A program made the position numbers and the translations under genes. From Bacillota bacterium (GTDB lineage Bacteria > Bacillota > Desulfotomaculia > Desulfotomaculales > Desulfallaceae), in assembly GCA_023439185.1 (NCBI GenBank), contig JAEXOR010000011.1, positions 124,001 to 188,000 of the forward strand: a stretch of DNA of 64,000 bases, read 5' to 3'. Positions 52,240 through 61,626 of this stretch are shown here, one piece after another. Position 1 is the stretch's first letter, and every line of letters starts with the position of its first letter. The notes beneath the pieces are model-generated. The model worked only from the letters and a program-made list of their open reading frames with translations, made no database searches and was not told the origin of the DNA.

Positions 52240-52764
52240 TCATCCGGTCAGGAATGCCAAACGGGTATGCAGCCAACAATTTGTATTTACTACCGGGCGG
52301 ACAACTCTGGCCAGCCAGCCGGCGGTGTTGCCTACGTGATCCCAAATCTTTGTGAGCGCGGACTGGGAAAGCCGGGACGTTTCTTTCTCAGGTTCTTTGC
52401 CGAGCTGGGCAGCAATGGAGGCCAGGCAGCCCAAAAAGTGGTTCTGCATTGCACTAAACCAGTTGCGCCAGCGGCCCAGGGTGGATTCGTCGGCTGAAAC
52501 GGTTAGGGCGGCGTCTCCGGTTATGACCGCTTCAATGCTTGCCCTGCCGTAACGTTTGTACGGGATGAGAATATCCGGTAGTTCGTGATGTATGCGCTTG
52601 CATTGTGTACAGCATAACCGGCGGATGATGAGAATTATTTCGTGTCCAAGTCCGTTTATGTATTTGCGCCGCCGGCTGCCGATAACGTGTAGCGACCCGC
52701 CGCAACAGGGGCAGGGAATCTGCTCCGCGCTCTTAACAAAAAACACCTTTTTGGAGGTTTTCAA
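52240..52764 (-). CDS. DUF6431 zinc-finger protein of the insertion sequence
   Basis: 174 aa. The N-terminus has CPCCGGSLHVIGSRRR and CCTQCKRIHHELPD, two CxxC pairs forming a zinc ribbon. It occurs with the transposase/ATPase pair as a third element gene. The start is uncertain, since the TTG at 52764 has no clear ribosome site. Probably a DNA-binding helper. Confidence 0.7.
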   Translation of the reverse strand: MKTSKKVFFVKSAEQIPCPCCGGSLHVIGSRRRKYINGLGHEIILIIRRLCCTQCKRIHHELPDILIPYKRYGRASIEAVITGDAALTVSADESTLGRWRNWFSAMQNHFLGCLASIAAQLGKEPEKETSRLSQSALTKIWDHVGNTAGWLARVVRPVVNTNCWLHTRLAFLTG

Positions 52765-53126
52765 TTAGCTGATATTCTGTTACAATGACCATACGTGGTG
52801 GCGCTCCTGGTATTGCTGTTGCTGCAGCATTACACCAAAACAGGGGCGTCTTTCCTTTCTCTATGTTATGGTCATTATATATAGCAACTTCCGGACAGGC
52901 AACACCATTAGCTTTCGGGCATTACAAAGCGGCAGGAACAGTAATGGCGCACTGGGTTAAGTATTATGCACTGAATCCCTTCACTGGGCGCAAGCACCTC
53001 CAAGGTAGTATTCCTTATGGATCCAGATCTCAAGGACATTGCAAACACGAAAAAACTAAAGAGCTCTGGAAAACCCTAAACTTTCGGGATATATAGAAAT
53101 TTACATTAATTGATGGAGGACTAATT

Positions 53127-54017
53127 ATGCCTAGTTTATTTTTAAGCCATACAAGTTTTGACAAACCTTTTGTAGAAAAGCTAGCGAAGGATTTACAAAG
53201 AATTGGTGTAAATGTTTGGTATGATAAATGGGAGATTAAAGTAGGTGACTCAATTACATGGAAAATTGAAGAGGGAATTCGAGAGAATGAATATCTGGCT
53301 ATTGTGTTGTCACCAGAAGCTTTAAATTCAGAATGGGTTAAAAGTGAATTAGGGGCTGCTTGGGTCAAGCAGCTGAAAATAAAGAAAATTTTTTTACTCC
53401 CGATTCTATATCGAGATTGTGACATTCCACTATTTTTGTCTGACCGAAAATACGCCGATTTTAGATTGGATTATAACCAAGGATTTATTGAATTAGCTTC
53501 AGTATTAGGGATTAAGAACACAGAAACACTTTCAGTGGATAACTGGAGAAAGTTTACCAAGTATAGAAATGTAGATTGGGATAAATATAGGAGACAAGAG
53601 TTTGAAATATTAGTTACAGTTTTAGTTAACAGAGCATATGAATATAATTGGTCCTCATGGGTAGGTGGTACTGGTAATCCATTTTCGATTACCTTAAGCG
53701 CTTTCATAGATGTAAATAGAAAAAAATCGGTTTCTATAAAGCTAATGGGTAGGACATATGCTTATATGGTAAGTTTAAAATATGTAATAAACCCTAATAA
53801 TTTGAAAGCCGCTGACTTTATTCAATATATTGGTAATTCAATTAATGAATGTGAAGAATTTGCATGGAGAATTATGGAAGATTTCAAGAGAAGCTATGGA
53901 AATCCAACAGGCAGGGTGTTTCGTAATACTGAACGGTTTTCAAGAGTTGGTGAAATAGCAGAAGCCGCAATGGAACTTAGGAAAAAATTTGATTGGTACA
54001 AAGGAGATAAAGACTAA
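53127..54017 (+). CDS. TIR-domain protein, possible defence effector
   Basis: 296 aa. The N-terminal 130 residues form a TIR domain: SLFLSHTSFDKPFVEKLA, the SPEALNSEWVKSEL box with the NADase glutamate E74, and the LPILY strand. The C-terminal 150 residues match nothing I recognise. The gene is markedly AT-rich compared with its neighbours and sits next to an insertion sequence. Bacterial TIR proteins often deplete NAD during phage defence; whether this one acts alone is unknown. ATG behind TGGAGGA. Confidence 0.82.
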   Translation: MPSLFLSHTSFDKPFVEKLAKDLQRIGVNVWYDKWEIKVGDSITWKIEEGIRENEYLAIVLSPEALNSEWVKSELGAAWVKQLKIKKIFLLPILYRDCDIPLFLSDRKYADFRLDYNQGFIELASVLGIKNTETLSVDNWRKFTKYRNVDWDKYRRQEFEILVTVLVNRAYEYNWSSWVGGTGNPFSITLSAFIDVNRKKSVSIKLMGRTYAYMVSLKYVINPNNLKAADFIQYIGNSINECEEFAWRIMEDFKRSYGNPTGRVFRNTERFSRVGEIAEAAMELRKKFDWYKGDKD

Positions 54018-54170
54018 TATGAAAATTTGAGTCGTTAAAGAAGAAAGATCTTTTTATCAATCGCAATTTTTCATGATTAACTTTACGACAGTCAGTATAA
54101 AAATCCCTGCCTCTTCATTTCCAGCCTGCGGCAAATAGCTCAATATTTTCCCAAGTAAATGTATACCCCA

Positions 54171-54626
54171 TTAATCTTCCAGCACTTTGTTTAAATCCAA
54201 TACTCTATAAATTTGATCAATGTCATTTTTGCAGCGAACAATACGCCTTAAGTACCAATAATGTTCACGGCGGCCACCGGACGGGCTTAAATAAAACGGT
54301 AAGTCATTCCAATAGACTTCAGCATAGTCAACAATATTGTCAACAAAGTCTTCGATTGCTTCCCTTTTAGTCGGGCCTACGCCATAAACGCTGGTTTCCC
54401 GATTATACAAAGAATAGTTTTCGCTTTCCTTAGTGGGTTCATCTATCCATTCAAAAGAAAAAGTCTTGGTTGCACAAAGTTCATCAAGTAATTCCGTTGA
54501 TACAAGAGAAACAGGTTTGTCGTCCTTCCTTTTGGCATCCGCAAAAATAAATTCTTTTCCTGTAATAGATTCCCGTCTTAACGCGGTTAATTTATTTTTT
54601 GCCTCGTGTATAGGAATGCTGGGCAT
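54171..54626 (-). CDS. Phd/YefM-like antitoxin with C-terminal extension
   Basis: 151 aa from ATG 54626 (GGGAGAGA upstream). MPSIPIHEAKNKLTAL at the start resembles a prevent-host-death-type antitoxin; the extension ends with charged and aromatic residues (YWYLRRIVRCKNDIDQIYR). No toxin gene is adjacent. It may be an orphan antitoxin or have another role. AT-rich like the TIR gene beside it. Confidence 0.6.
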   Translation of the reverse strand: MPSIPIHEAKNKLTALRRESITGKEFIFADAKRKDDKPVSLVSTELLDELCATKTFSFEWIDEPTKESENYSLYNRETSVYGVGPTKREAIEDFVDNIVDYAEVYWNDLPFYLSPSGGRREHYWYLRRIVRCKNDIDQIYRVLDLNKVLED

Positions 54627-54802
54627 TAGCTTATCTCTCCCATTCAAAATATCCTACCCCCATTATAATAGAATATGGCTATTGTAGCCATATTCTAACA
54701 GAAAAATTTTATGCCTATGATTATATCAAACCGCAGGCAGGAAGTTCATGCTTTAGCATTTAATTAGATCAATAATATCAGGACTTGAAAAGAGGGATTG
54801 TT

Positions 54803-55654
54803 TTGCAGGAACTGGTTTACTTGAACGGCCGGATCGGTTCTTTTGAGGACTCGTTTATTTCGATCAACGACCGGGGCTATATTTTCGGGGATGGTATTTA
54901 CGAAGTACTCAGGGTTTATAACGCCGTGCCCTTTGCTGTTGCCGACCACCTGGAACGCCTGGTGAACAGCGCCGCCGCCATAGAAATGGAGCTTCCCTGG
55001 AGCAAGGCGCAGTTGGCCGCGATTACGGAAGATCTGCTGGTCCAAAGCGGTATCCGGGAGGCCATGGTTTACATACAGCTCAGCCGGGGCACCGCCCACA
55101 GGAACCACCTGTACGATCCGCAGTTAACCCCGAACCTGCTGATCACGGTCCGAAAGATGCCGGATATTGACCCGTCCGCATATACGAAAGGGCTAAGCAT
55201 GATCACCCAGCCGGAATTCCGCTGGCAGCTTTGCCATATTAAAAGCATCTCCCTTTTATCCAGCGTGCTGGCCAAGAACAGGGCCGCCAGGGCCGGTGCG
55301 GCCGAAGCGGTATTCGTAATGGAGGACGGCACGGTTACGGAATGCTCGGCCAGCAACATTTTTATTTACAGCAGCGGCGCGCTGCTGACCCATCCGGCCA
55401 ACAACCGGATTTTAAGCGGTATTACCCGCAAACACGTGCTGCAGACTGCCCGGGCCCTGGGTATCGACACCCGCGAAGAACCATTTATAATCACGGACCT
55501 GCTGGCGGCCGGGGAAGTATTTTTCACAAATTCAATCTCGGAAGTAGCGCCGGTGATCAAAGTCGACGACCACATTATCGGCTCAGGCACCCCGGGACCG
55601 GTGACGCGTCAAATCCACTCCGCCTTTATAACCCTGCGCGATGCAGGCGTGTAA
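54803..55654 (+). CDS. dat: D-amino-acid aminotransferase
   Basis: 283-aa class IV PLP enzyme from TTG 54803, 6 nt after AGAGGGA. The RGYIFGDGIYEV and LSRGTAHRNHLYD segments and the RW/IKSISLL block with the PLP lysine match D-amino-acid transaminase more closely than branched-chain enzymes. It would interconvert D-alanine and D-glutamate for cell wall. Confident on family; BCAT is the main alternative. Confidence 0.85.
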   Translation: MQELVYLNGRIGSFEDSFISINDRGYIFGDGIYEVLRVYNAVPFAVADHLERLVNSAAAIEMELPWSKAQLAAITEDLLVQSGIREAMVYIQLSRGTAHRNHLYDPQLTPNLLITVRKMPDIDPSAYTKGLSMITQPEFRWQLCHIKSISLLSSVLAKNRAARAGAAEAVFVMEDGTVTECSASNIFIYSSGALLTHPANNRILSGITRKHVLQTARALGIDTREEPFIITDLLAAGEVFFTNSISEVAPVIKVDDHIIGSGTPGPVTRQIHSAFITLRDAGV

Positions 55655-55739
55655 ATAGTTGACAGTATTTATTTTAAAAGGTAATCTTTAGATAAATGAT
55701 TTCAACAGCTGCTTTCTCTTTATAGAGAGGAGTATGAAA

Positions 55740-56297
55740 ATGCAGACTGAAAAAGCTGACGCCGACAGGCTGTATACCTACGCTGATTATCTAAAAATAG
55801 ACGACGACAACCAGTACGAACTGATCGGGGGGAGATTGATTTTGGTTCCGGCGCCGAGGACGTTCCACCAAGAGTTAGTCGGCAAGATTTACCGGAGAGT
55901 TGCGGAATTTATTTATGACAATAACTTAGGCAAAGTATTAATTGCCCCGACGGATGTCCTTTTATCGGAAACAGAAAAGCCTCAGCCGGATATATTATTT
56001 GTTTCAACAAAACGTTTGAATATTATTACTGAAATGAACGTCCAGGGCGCCCCGGATTTGGTGGTTGAAGTACTGTCGCCGTCAACGGGCAAAAATGACA
56101 GAGTTGAAAAAAGCAGGATGTATTATAAACATGGAGTAAAGGAATATTGGATCGCAGACCCCGAGCATCAAACCATTGAAGTTTTTATTTCCGGCGAGCA
56201 AAACTGGAATCTATTCCAGTCCTATGCCAATGAGGATACATTAACGTCCCCCCTGTTAAAGGGCTTGGAAATACAACTGAAGAACATTTTTCAGTAG
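55740..56297 (+). CDS. Uma2-family (DUF820) putative endonuclease
   Basis: 185 aa from ATG 55740, 7 nt after GAGGAG. The YELIGGRLILVPAP, TDVLLSETEKPQPDILFV and DLVVEVLSPSTGKND segments form the PD-(D/E)xK core. Many such genes occur in cyanobacteria and Firmicutes with unknown function. Preceded by an 85-nt gap and followed by an inverted repeat. Confidence 0.85.
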   Translation: MQTEKADADRLYTYADYLKIDDDNQYELIGGRLILVPAPRTFHQELVGKIYRRVAEFIYDNNLGKVLIAPTDVLLSETEKPQPDILFVSTKRLNIITEMNVQGAPDLVVEVLSPSTGKNDRVEKSRMYYKHGVKEYWIADPEHQTIEVFISGEQNWNLFQSYANEDTLTSPLLKGLEIQLKNIFQ

Positions 56298-56373
56298 CTT
56301 CATTTTAATTTGACTTCCCCGCATGGCAGCTAAAATTAGATATAAATCAAACAGGGCTGCATTTTAATATAAG

Positions 56374-56404
56374 ATACCTCCCGCAGGTGACCCGCGGGAG
56401 GTAT
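56374..56404. terminator. inverted repeat, possible bidirectional terminator
   Basis: Perfect 11-bp arms ATACCTCCCGC and GCGGGAGGTAT between convergent uma2 and topB genes. No long T run. Confidence 0.6.
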
Positions 56405-56482
56405 TCCTATTCAGCAGCCCGTCTTCAGGCTAGTCTTCAAAGGCTTCGCTTACATTTCTGCCAACAGGGGCCGGCCCCGCCT

Positions 56483-58543
56483 TTATTCATCCCGCTTTTC
56501 TTTGACCAGCGCCTCTTTGAGCAAGTCGCCAAGACTGCTGCCGATGGAACCCTGGTCGCTGTATTGGGCGATCAGTTTTTGGTTGGTTCGGCTGGCCCGC
56601 CTGGAGCTGGTAAACCCCAGGTGATTTTCCTTTTCCGGCTGCCGGTGCCCGCAGTTGCGGTCCTGGCAAACCAGCATCTTACCCCGTTTGCCCTTGACCA
56701 GCAGCATGTACTTACCGCAGGCCGGACACTTGGTTTTGGAAACATTGTCCGCTTTATAGACCGCAGTGTCCGCCGCCACACTGCGCACCAGCCGGATGGT
56801 GTTGGCACGGATATCGTTAATAAACCTGGTTTTGCTTTCCTTGCCCCGGGCGATGTCGGCCAGGCTTTGCTCCCAACTGGCGGTAAGCGCCGGGCTTCTT
56901 AATTCGGGAGCGACCAGGTTGACCAGCTGAATGCCTTTGGAGGTGGGCGCCAGTTCTTTGCCGTTGCGTTCGATATAGCTTGTGTATAGCAGCTTTTCAA
57001 TGATCTCCGCCCTGGTGGCGGGTGTACCCAGACCGCTGCCGTTAATCGGGGAAGCGTCCTTTGTTAATTTACCCGGATTTTCCATGGCCGAAAGCAGGGT
57101 GGCCTCGTTATAACGGGCCGGTGGTTTGGTTTTGGCCTTATTGGCTTTGATGTTTTTCACCGGCCGCTCCGCGCCTTTTTGCAAGCTGGTCAGGGTTTGT
57201 TCCGGCGCGGCGTCTTCTTGCTCCTCCTCCTGCTCAGCCCGGTTTGAGGCCACTGTCCGCCAGCCCTGGTCCTGGATGACTCTGCCCCGGGAATAAAACT
57301 TTTCCCCGTTTACAGTGGTGACCAGGGTTAGCTGCTCATAACGGTAAGGCGGGTAAAGTACGGCTAAAAAACGCCGGACAATCAAATCATGCAGTTTTTT
57401 TTCTTCCGCGTCAAGGGCGGCCAGGTTCACCGGCTGTTCCGTGGGAATAATGGCGTGGTGATCGGTGACCTTGCTGTCGTCCACGAAGCGCCTGGTGATT
57501 GCCAATGGTTTCTGCAGCAGTCCTTTGGCCGGTCCTGCGTAGGGTCCCACGGCGACGCTTTTTAATCTGGCCGGCAGGGTGGGCACAATATCCGAGGAAA
57601 TATACCGAGCATCCGTGCGGGGATAGGAAACCAGCTTGTGCCGCTCATAAAGGTCCTGTAAAATACCCAGAGTTTGCTGGGCTGTAAAACCAAAGCGCCG
57701 GTTGGCGTCCCGCTGCAGTTCGGTCAGGTCGTAAGCCTGGGGGGCGGGCTCGCTTTTGGGTTCCCGGCGCAGTTCGGTAATTGTGCCGGCGCCTCCCTTT
57801 AATTTGGCGAGCAGTTCTTCCGCCCTGGCGTAATCGAAGATCCGGTTGCCTTCCTTGCTCCGCCAGTCGCCGAAATAATCGCCGAAATCCGCCCGGATCG
57901 TCCAATAATCCACCGGTACGAAATTTTTAATTTCCTCTTCCCGCCGCACAATCATGGCCAGGGTGGGGGTTTGTACCCGGCCGGCGGTAAGCTGGGCGTT
58001 GAATTTACAGGTTAACGCCCGGGTTACGTTCAGTCCAATCAGCCAGTCGGCCTCAGCCCGGCATACCGCCGCGTCGTACAAACTGTCATATTCCGCGCCG
58101 GGCTTCAGTTTGGCAAAGCCCTCCCGGATGGCCGCGTCTGTCTGGGAGGAAATCCACAGCCGTTTGAAAGGTTTTTTCCAGTTGCCCAGCTTCATGATCC
58201 AGCGGGCCACCAGTTCACCCTCCCGCCCGGCGTCGGTGGCAATAATCAATTCCCCGAGGTCCGGACGCCTCATCAGGTTGCGCACCGCCTGGAACTGGTG
58301 GGCAGTCTGGCGGATTACCTTCAGCTTCATTTGCTCCGGCAGCATGGGCAGGTCTTCCAGGCGCCACTGCTTGTATTTCTGATCGTAGTCCTCGGGCTCG
58401 GCCAGGGTGACCAAATGCCCCAGGGCCCAGGTGATCACGTACCTGGGCCCTTCCAGGCAGCCTTTGCCTTTTTGGCCGCAACCCAGCACCCGGGCGATTT
58501 CCCGGGCCACGCTTGGTTTTTCGGCCAGTACAAGTGATTTCAT
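56483..58543 (-). CDS. topB: DNA topoisomerase III
   Basis: 686-aa type IA topoisomerase from ATG 58543 behind GGGG. TOPRIM domain (KSLVLAEKPSVAREIARVLG; ATDAGREGE), catalytic Tyr in KLVSYPRTDARYIS, and a C-terminal zinc finger (CPACGKY ... CQDRNCG) after about residue 600. Decatenates and relaxes DNA. Divergent from the phosphosulfolactate synthase gene. Confidence 0.95.
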   Translation of the reverse strand: MKSLVLAEKPSVAREIARVLGCGQKGKGCLEGPRYVITWALGHLVTLAEPEDYDQKYKQWRLEDLPMLPEQMKLKVIRQTAHQFQAVRNLMRRPDLGELIIATDAGREGELVARWIMKLGNWKKPFKRLWISSQTDAAIREGFAKLKPGAEYDSLYDAAVCRAEADWLIGLNVTRALTCKFNAQLTAGRVQTPTLAMIVRREEEIKNFVPVDYWTIRADFGDYFGDWRSKEGNRIFDYARAEELLAKLKGGAGTITELRREPKSEPAPQAYDLTELQRDANRRFGFTAQQTLGILQDLYERHKLVSYPRTDARYISSDIVPTLPARLKSVAVGPYAGPAKGLLQKPLAITRRFVDDSKVTDHHAIIPTEQPVNLAALDAEEKKLHDLIVRRFLAVLYPPYRYEQLTLVTTVNGEKFYSRGRVIQDQGWRTVASNRAEQEEEQEDAAPEQTLTSLQKGAERPVKNIKANKAKTKPPARYNEATLLSAMENPGKLTKDASPINGSGLGTPATRAEIIEKLLYTSYIERNGKELAPTSKGIQLVNLVAPELRSPALTASWEQSLADIARGKESKTRFINDIRANTIRLVRSVAADTAVYKADNVSKTKCPACGKYMLLVKGKRGKMLVCQDRNCGHRQPEKENHLGFTSSRRASRTNQKLIAQYSDQGSIGSSLGDLLKEALVKEKRDE

Positions 58544-58757
58544 ACGCATCCCCTTTATTTTTTAAGGATTTTGTATTGCAATTATAATATAAATCACCGT
58601 TTTTTGGCAGCTTTCTGCCTGTAACCATCTCTTGCACAGTTGAATAATTTTTAAAAGGCGTAATTGGCCCCTTTCCCACGCCAGCAGCCATGGGAGGTGA
58701 AAGCCGGCATCCGCCGTCTTGGGTCGGATGCATTATACAGGGAAGGGAGCTGGTTTT

Positions 58758-59576
58758 TTGTCCGAATGTAATATCAACGGGTGGCGGGAAATTATCGCTT
58801 TCCCCATGGGTGAACGGGCAGCCAAGCCCAGGCACCGGGGTTTAACCATGGTCATGGATAAGGGGATGGGCGCCGGGGAAACCCGTGATTTGCTTCAATT
58901 AAACCACCCGTATATCGACTTCATCAAGCTGGCCTTCGGCACGTCGATGCTTTACACGGACGGCTTACTGGAGGAAAAAATCCATTTGGCGTGTTCATAC
59001 AACATCGCCATTTATCCCGGCGGAACGTTTTTCGAAATAGCGCTATGGCAGGATAAACTGACCGAGTATCTTGACAAATGCAAATCCCTTGGATTCACAG
59101 CCATTGAGATCAGCGACGGCACTATTAACATATGCAGAGAGGTGAGAGCACGGGCCATATCGATGGCTGCGGACAGGGGTTTCATCGTCCTTACGGAAGT
59201 GGGCAAAAAAAACACCGGCCCTGGGATTCCGGCCATATCCCTTGCCGAACAGGCCGGAGAGGACCTGGAAACGGGCGCGTACAAGGTGATCCTGGAGGGC
59301 AGGGAGTGCGGACTTAACGTCGGCCTGTATGACGCCAGGGGAAAGATAGACGCCGGTGACATGCAGGTGCTCTTGGAGCATATCGGCGACCCGGCCCGGA
59401 TTATCTGGGAAGCGCCGCTAAAACCCCAGCAGCAGGATTTAATTGCCCGGTTTGGGCCCGACGTCAACCTGGGCAATATCCCGCCCCAGGAAACGCTCGC
59501 CCTGGAAGCAATGCGGCTGGGGCTCCGGGCCGACACGCTGCAGCTTAAAACCGCCGGTACGACGGTCTGTGATTAA
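58758..59576 (+). CDS. comA: phosphosulfolactate synthase
   Basis: 272-aa (beta/alpha)8 protein from TTG 58758, 9 nt behind GGAAGGGAG. KPRHRGLTMVMDKGMG, FGTSMLY and AIEISDGTINI are ComA hallmarks. The enzyme adds sulfite to PEP to give phosphosulfolactate. In Bacillus the homologue starts spore sulfolactate production; in methanogens it feeds coenzyme M. No comB or comC gene follows. The 214-nt gap before it shows one small hairpin only. Confidence 0.92.
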   Translation: MSECNINGWREIIAFPMGERAAKPRHRGLTMVMDKGMGAGETRDLLQLNHPYIDFIKLAFGTSMLYTDGLLEEKIHLACSYNIAIYPGGTFFEIALWQDKLTEYLDKCKSLGFTAIEISDGTINICREVRARAISMAADRGFIVLTEVGKKNTGPGIPAISLAEQAGEDLETGAYKVILEGRECGLNVGLYDARGKIDAGDMQVLLEHIGDPARIIWEAPLKPQQQDLIARFGPDVNLGNIPPQETLALEAMRLGLRADTLQLKTAGTTVCD

Positions 59577-59675
59577 GGTCAAACCGATTAAGTAATAGAA
59601 CTGGCAGTAATGGCATATATTTACAAAAGGTCGAACAAGCATCCACGCTAAAACTTTTAAGCGAGGTTCCCGGGA

Positions 59676-60128
59676 ATGAACGGAGTTGCCCTGCTGGTGG
59701 CATTACTGTTGATCGGAATAGTGTCCCGTTCCAATCTCATTGCCATTGCCGCCTGCGTGCTGCTGATTGTTAAATTTGCCAATCTCAATTTCGTGTTTCC
59801 CCTACTGGAGAAAAGAGGCCTGGAAGTCGGCCTGCTGTTTCTGCTGCTGGCCATTTTAGTGCCTGTGGCCACGGGCCGGATTTCGGAAAAAGATTTCCTT
59901 TCCACCTTCACCTCTTTTTCCGGGGTCCTGGCCATCGCCGGCGGCGCGTTGGCCACCCACCTCAACGGCGAAGGGCTAAAGCTGCTGCAAATCGACCCGG
60001 AAATAATATTCGGGCTTTTGGTGGGCTCAGTGATCGGAATTGTCTTTTTCGGCGGCATCCCGGTGGGGCCGCTAATGGCGGCCGGGTTGACAGCCCTGTT
60101 CCTGGAAGTGTCGAATCTATTCAAATAA
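59676..60128 (+). CDS. DUF441 membrane protein
   Basis: 150-aa protein with four to five hydrophobic helices (LLVALLLIGIVSR, VGLLFLLLAILVPVAT, IFGLLVGSVIGIVFF, GPLMAAGLTALFLE), the YtwI/DUF441 family. Function unknown. ATG start with a weak AGCGAGG. Convergent with rluD. Confidence 0.85.
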   Translation: MNGVALLVALLLIGIVSRSNLIAIAACVLLIVKFANLNFVFPLLEKRGLEVGLLFLLLAILVPVATGRISEKDFLSTFTSFSGVLAIAGGALATHLNGEGLKLLQIDPEIIFGLLVGSVIGIVFFGGIPVGPLMAAGLTALFLEVSNLFK

Positions 60129-60131
60129 GCA

Positions 60132-61064
60132 TCAGTCACCAAGATGTGAAAAATTCATTCCGACCTTTTCAGTCAGAATTATTTGCAGTTCTTCCGGCAA
60201 CGGAGCCCTGAATTCCAGGTATTCCCCGGTCCGGGGATGAATAAAGCCCAGCCGGTAGGCATGCAGAAACTGGCCCCTTAGCCCAAGTATATCGCGCGCA
60301 GGACCGTAGCGCGTGTCGCCCGCCAACGGGTGACCAATGTATGACATATGCACCCTGATCTGGTGCGTGCGCCCGGTTTCAAGGCGCAGATCCAGCAGGG
60401 TAAAGTTGTTCTTCCGGTCCAGCACCCGGTAGCGGGTAACCGCCCTTTTACCGTTGCGGAAATTAACCGCCATCCTCTGTCTGTCCGAAGGATTGCGGCC
60501 GATGGGCGCGTCAACCGCACTGCGGTTGTGCGGCACCAATCCATGGGCCAGGGCCACATATCCCCTGGTCACCGTATGCTTTCTTAATTGTTCGGCCAGT
60601 CCCTCGTGAGTCAGATCATTCTTGGCGGCCATCAATAGCCCCGAGGTCTCCTTATCAATCCGGTGTACGATGCCGGGTCTCAAAATCCCGTTGATACCCG
60701 AAAGATCCCGGCAGTGGTAAAGGAGCGCGTTAACCAGGGTACCCGTGTAATTACCCTCCGCCGGATGTACCACCATGCCCCTGGGTTTATTCACCACAAT
60801 CAGGTCCTGATCTTCATAATACACGTCCAGCGGAATGGGTTCCGGCAGTAACTCAAGCTCTGCTGGAGGCGGCACCGTTACAGCCACCCGGTCCCCGTCA
60901 CGCAAACGGTGGTTGGACTTTACCTCCGCCCCGTTTACCGTCACCAGTCCCTGACCGACAAGCTTCTGCACGTAGGTTCTGCTTAAACCAGGCTCCATTT
61001 CCGATACGAACATATCCAGCCGCATGCCGGTTTCACCGCCGGTTACAATGTACTCCTCACTCAC
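60132..61064 (-). CDS. rluD: RluD-family pseudouridine synthase
   Basis: 310 aa from GTG 61064, overlapping the lspA stop by 8 nt. An S4 RNA-binding domain (about 10-75) is followed by the synthase domain with catalytic Asp in HRIDKETSGLL and RTHQIRVHM. Family member of RluA/RluC/RluD; which uridine it modifies cannot be told. The lspA-rluD pair is common in Firmicutes. Confidence 0.92.
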   Translation of the reverse strand: MSEEYIVTGGETGMRLDMFVSEMEPGLSRTYVQKLVGQGLVTVNGAEVKSNHRLRDGDRVAVTVPPPAELELLPEPIPLDVYYEDQDLIVVNKPRGMVVHPAEGNYTGTLVNALLYHCRDLSGINGILRPGIVHRIDKETSGLLMAAKNDLTHEGLAEQLRKHTVTRGYVALAHGLVPHNRSAVDAPIGRNPSDRQRMAVNFRNGKRAVTRYRVLDRKNNFTLLDLRLETGRTHQIRVHMSYIGHPLAGDTRYGPARDILGLRGQFLHAYRLGFIHPRTGEYLEFRAPLPEELQIILTEKVGMNFSHLGD

Positions 61065-61542
61065 CGGCGCCTTGATCCACCTTCCGCGGTTCTTTCCTGT
61101 CCGCCGCCCACACATCCAGTATCAATATCACAGCTCCAACCACTATGGCGGAGTCGGCCAGGTTAAACACCGGCCAAACCCTGAAATCCAGAAAATCAAT
61201 CACCCGTCCCAACCGAACCCGGTCAATCAGGTTGCCCATGGCGCCGCCCGCCACCATACCCAGGGCAACATAAGTCCAAACTCTCTCCCGGGGCAGATAC
61301 CGGTAGCCAACCAGAACTCCGGTAATCACAAGCACTGACACAATAATAAAAAAGTTGGTCTGGTTGGGCAACAATCCGAAAGCTGCGCCGGGATTCAATA
61401 CATAGGTGATATAAAACACCGGCGGAAAAACAGCCAGTGATTCACCGAGGTCCATGCCGGAAGCAATCAAATACTTGGAAAACTGGTCTACAATAAGCGT
61501 CACTGCGATTATCGCCGCCAACCGCAAATTACATACCCCCAT
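61057..61542 (-). CDS. lspA: lipoprotein signal peptidase
   Basis: 161-aa LspA from ATG 61542, 6 nt behind GGAGA. Four membrane helices; catalytic aspartates in GNLIDR and FNLADS. Cleaves lipoprotein signals, such as those seen on the DUF1287 protein and the serpin. Confidence 0.95.
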   Translation of the reverse strand: MGVCNLRLAAIIAVTLIVDQFSKYLIASGMDLGESLAVFPPVFYITYVLNPGAAFGLLPNQTNFFIIVSVLVITGVLVGYRYLPRERVWTYVALGMVAGGAMGNLIDRVRLGRVIDFLDFRVWPVFNLADSAIVVGAVILILDVWAADRKEPRKVDQGAGE

Positions 61543-61626
61543 ACGCATTCTCCATGATATAATACCACAAGTTAAACAACGGTGGTAACACTTGAACATT
61601 CCATAAGCCGTCAGGAGGATAACCTT

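Larger units (their letters stand above)
49943..52910 (-). mobile_element. approximately 3 kb insertion sequence (DDE transposase + AAA ATPase + DUF6431)
   Basis: The ten bases TAATGGTGTT (49943-49952) recur inverted as AACACCATTA at 52901-52910. A second end motif, TGTCCGTAAATTGCTGGA (49992) and TGTCCGGAAGTTGCTATA (minus strand 52897-52880), also faces inward at both ends. Three minus-strand genes fill the middle. No clear target duplication was seen, so the outer limits are approximate. The flanking 49733-50046 and 52765-53126 stretches hold only these ends and no gene. Confidence 0.5.

Noticed and set aside
52785..53096. 103-codon ORF after the DUF6431 gene
   Set aside because: It crosses the inferred insertion-sequence end and has no ribosome-binding site or known domain.
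58690..58757. Cobalamin-type riboswitch upstream of the phosphosulfolactate synthase
   Set aside because: A GC-rich stretch with a small GCATCCG/CGGATGC hairpin suggested one, but no B12 box was found.
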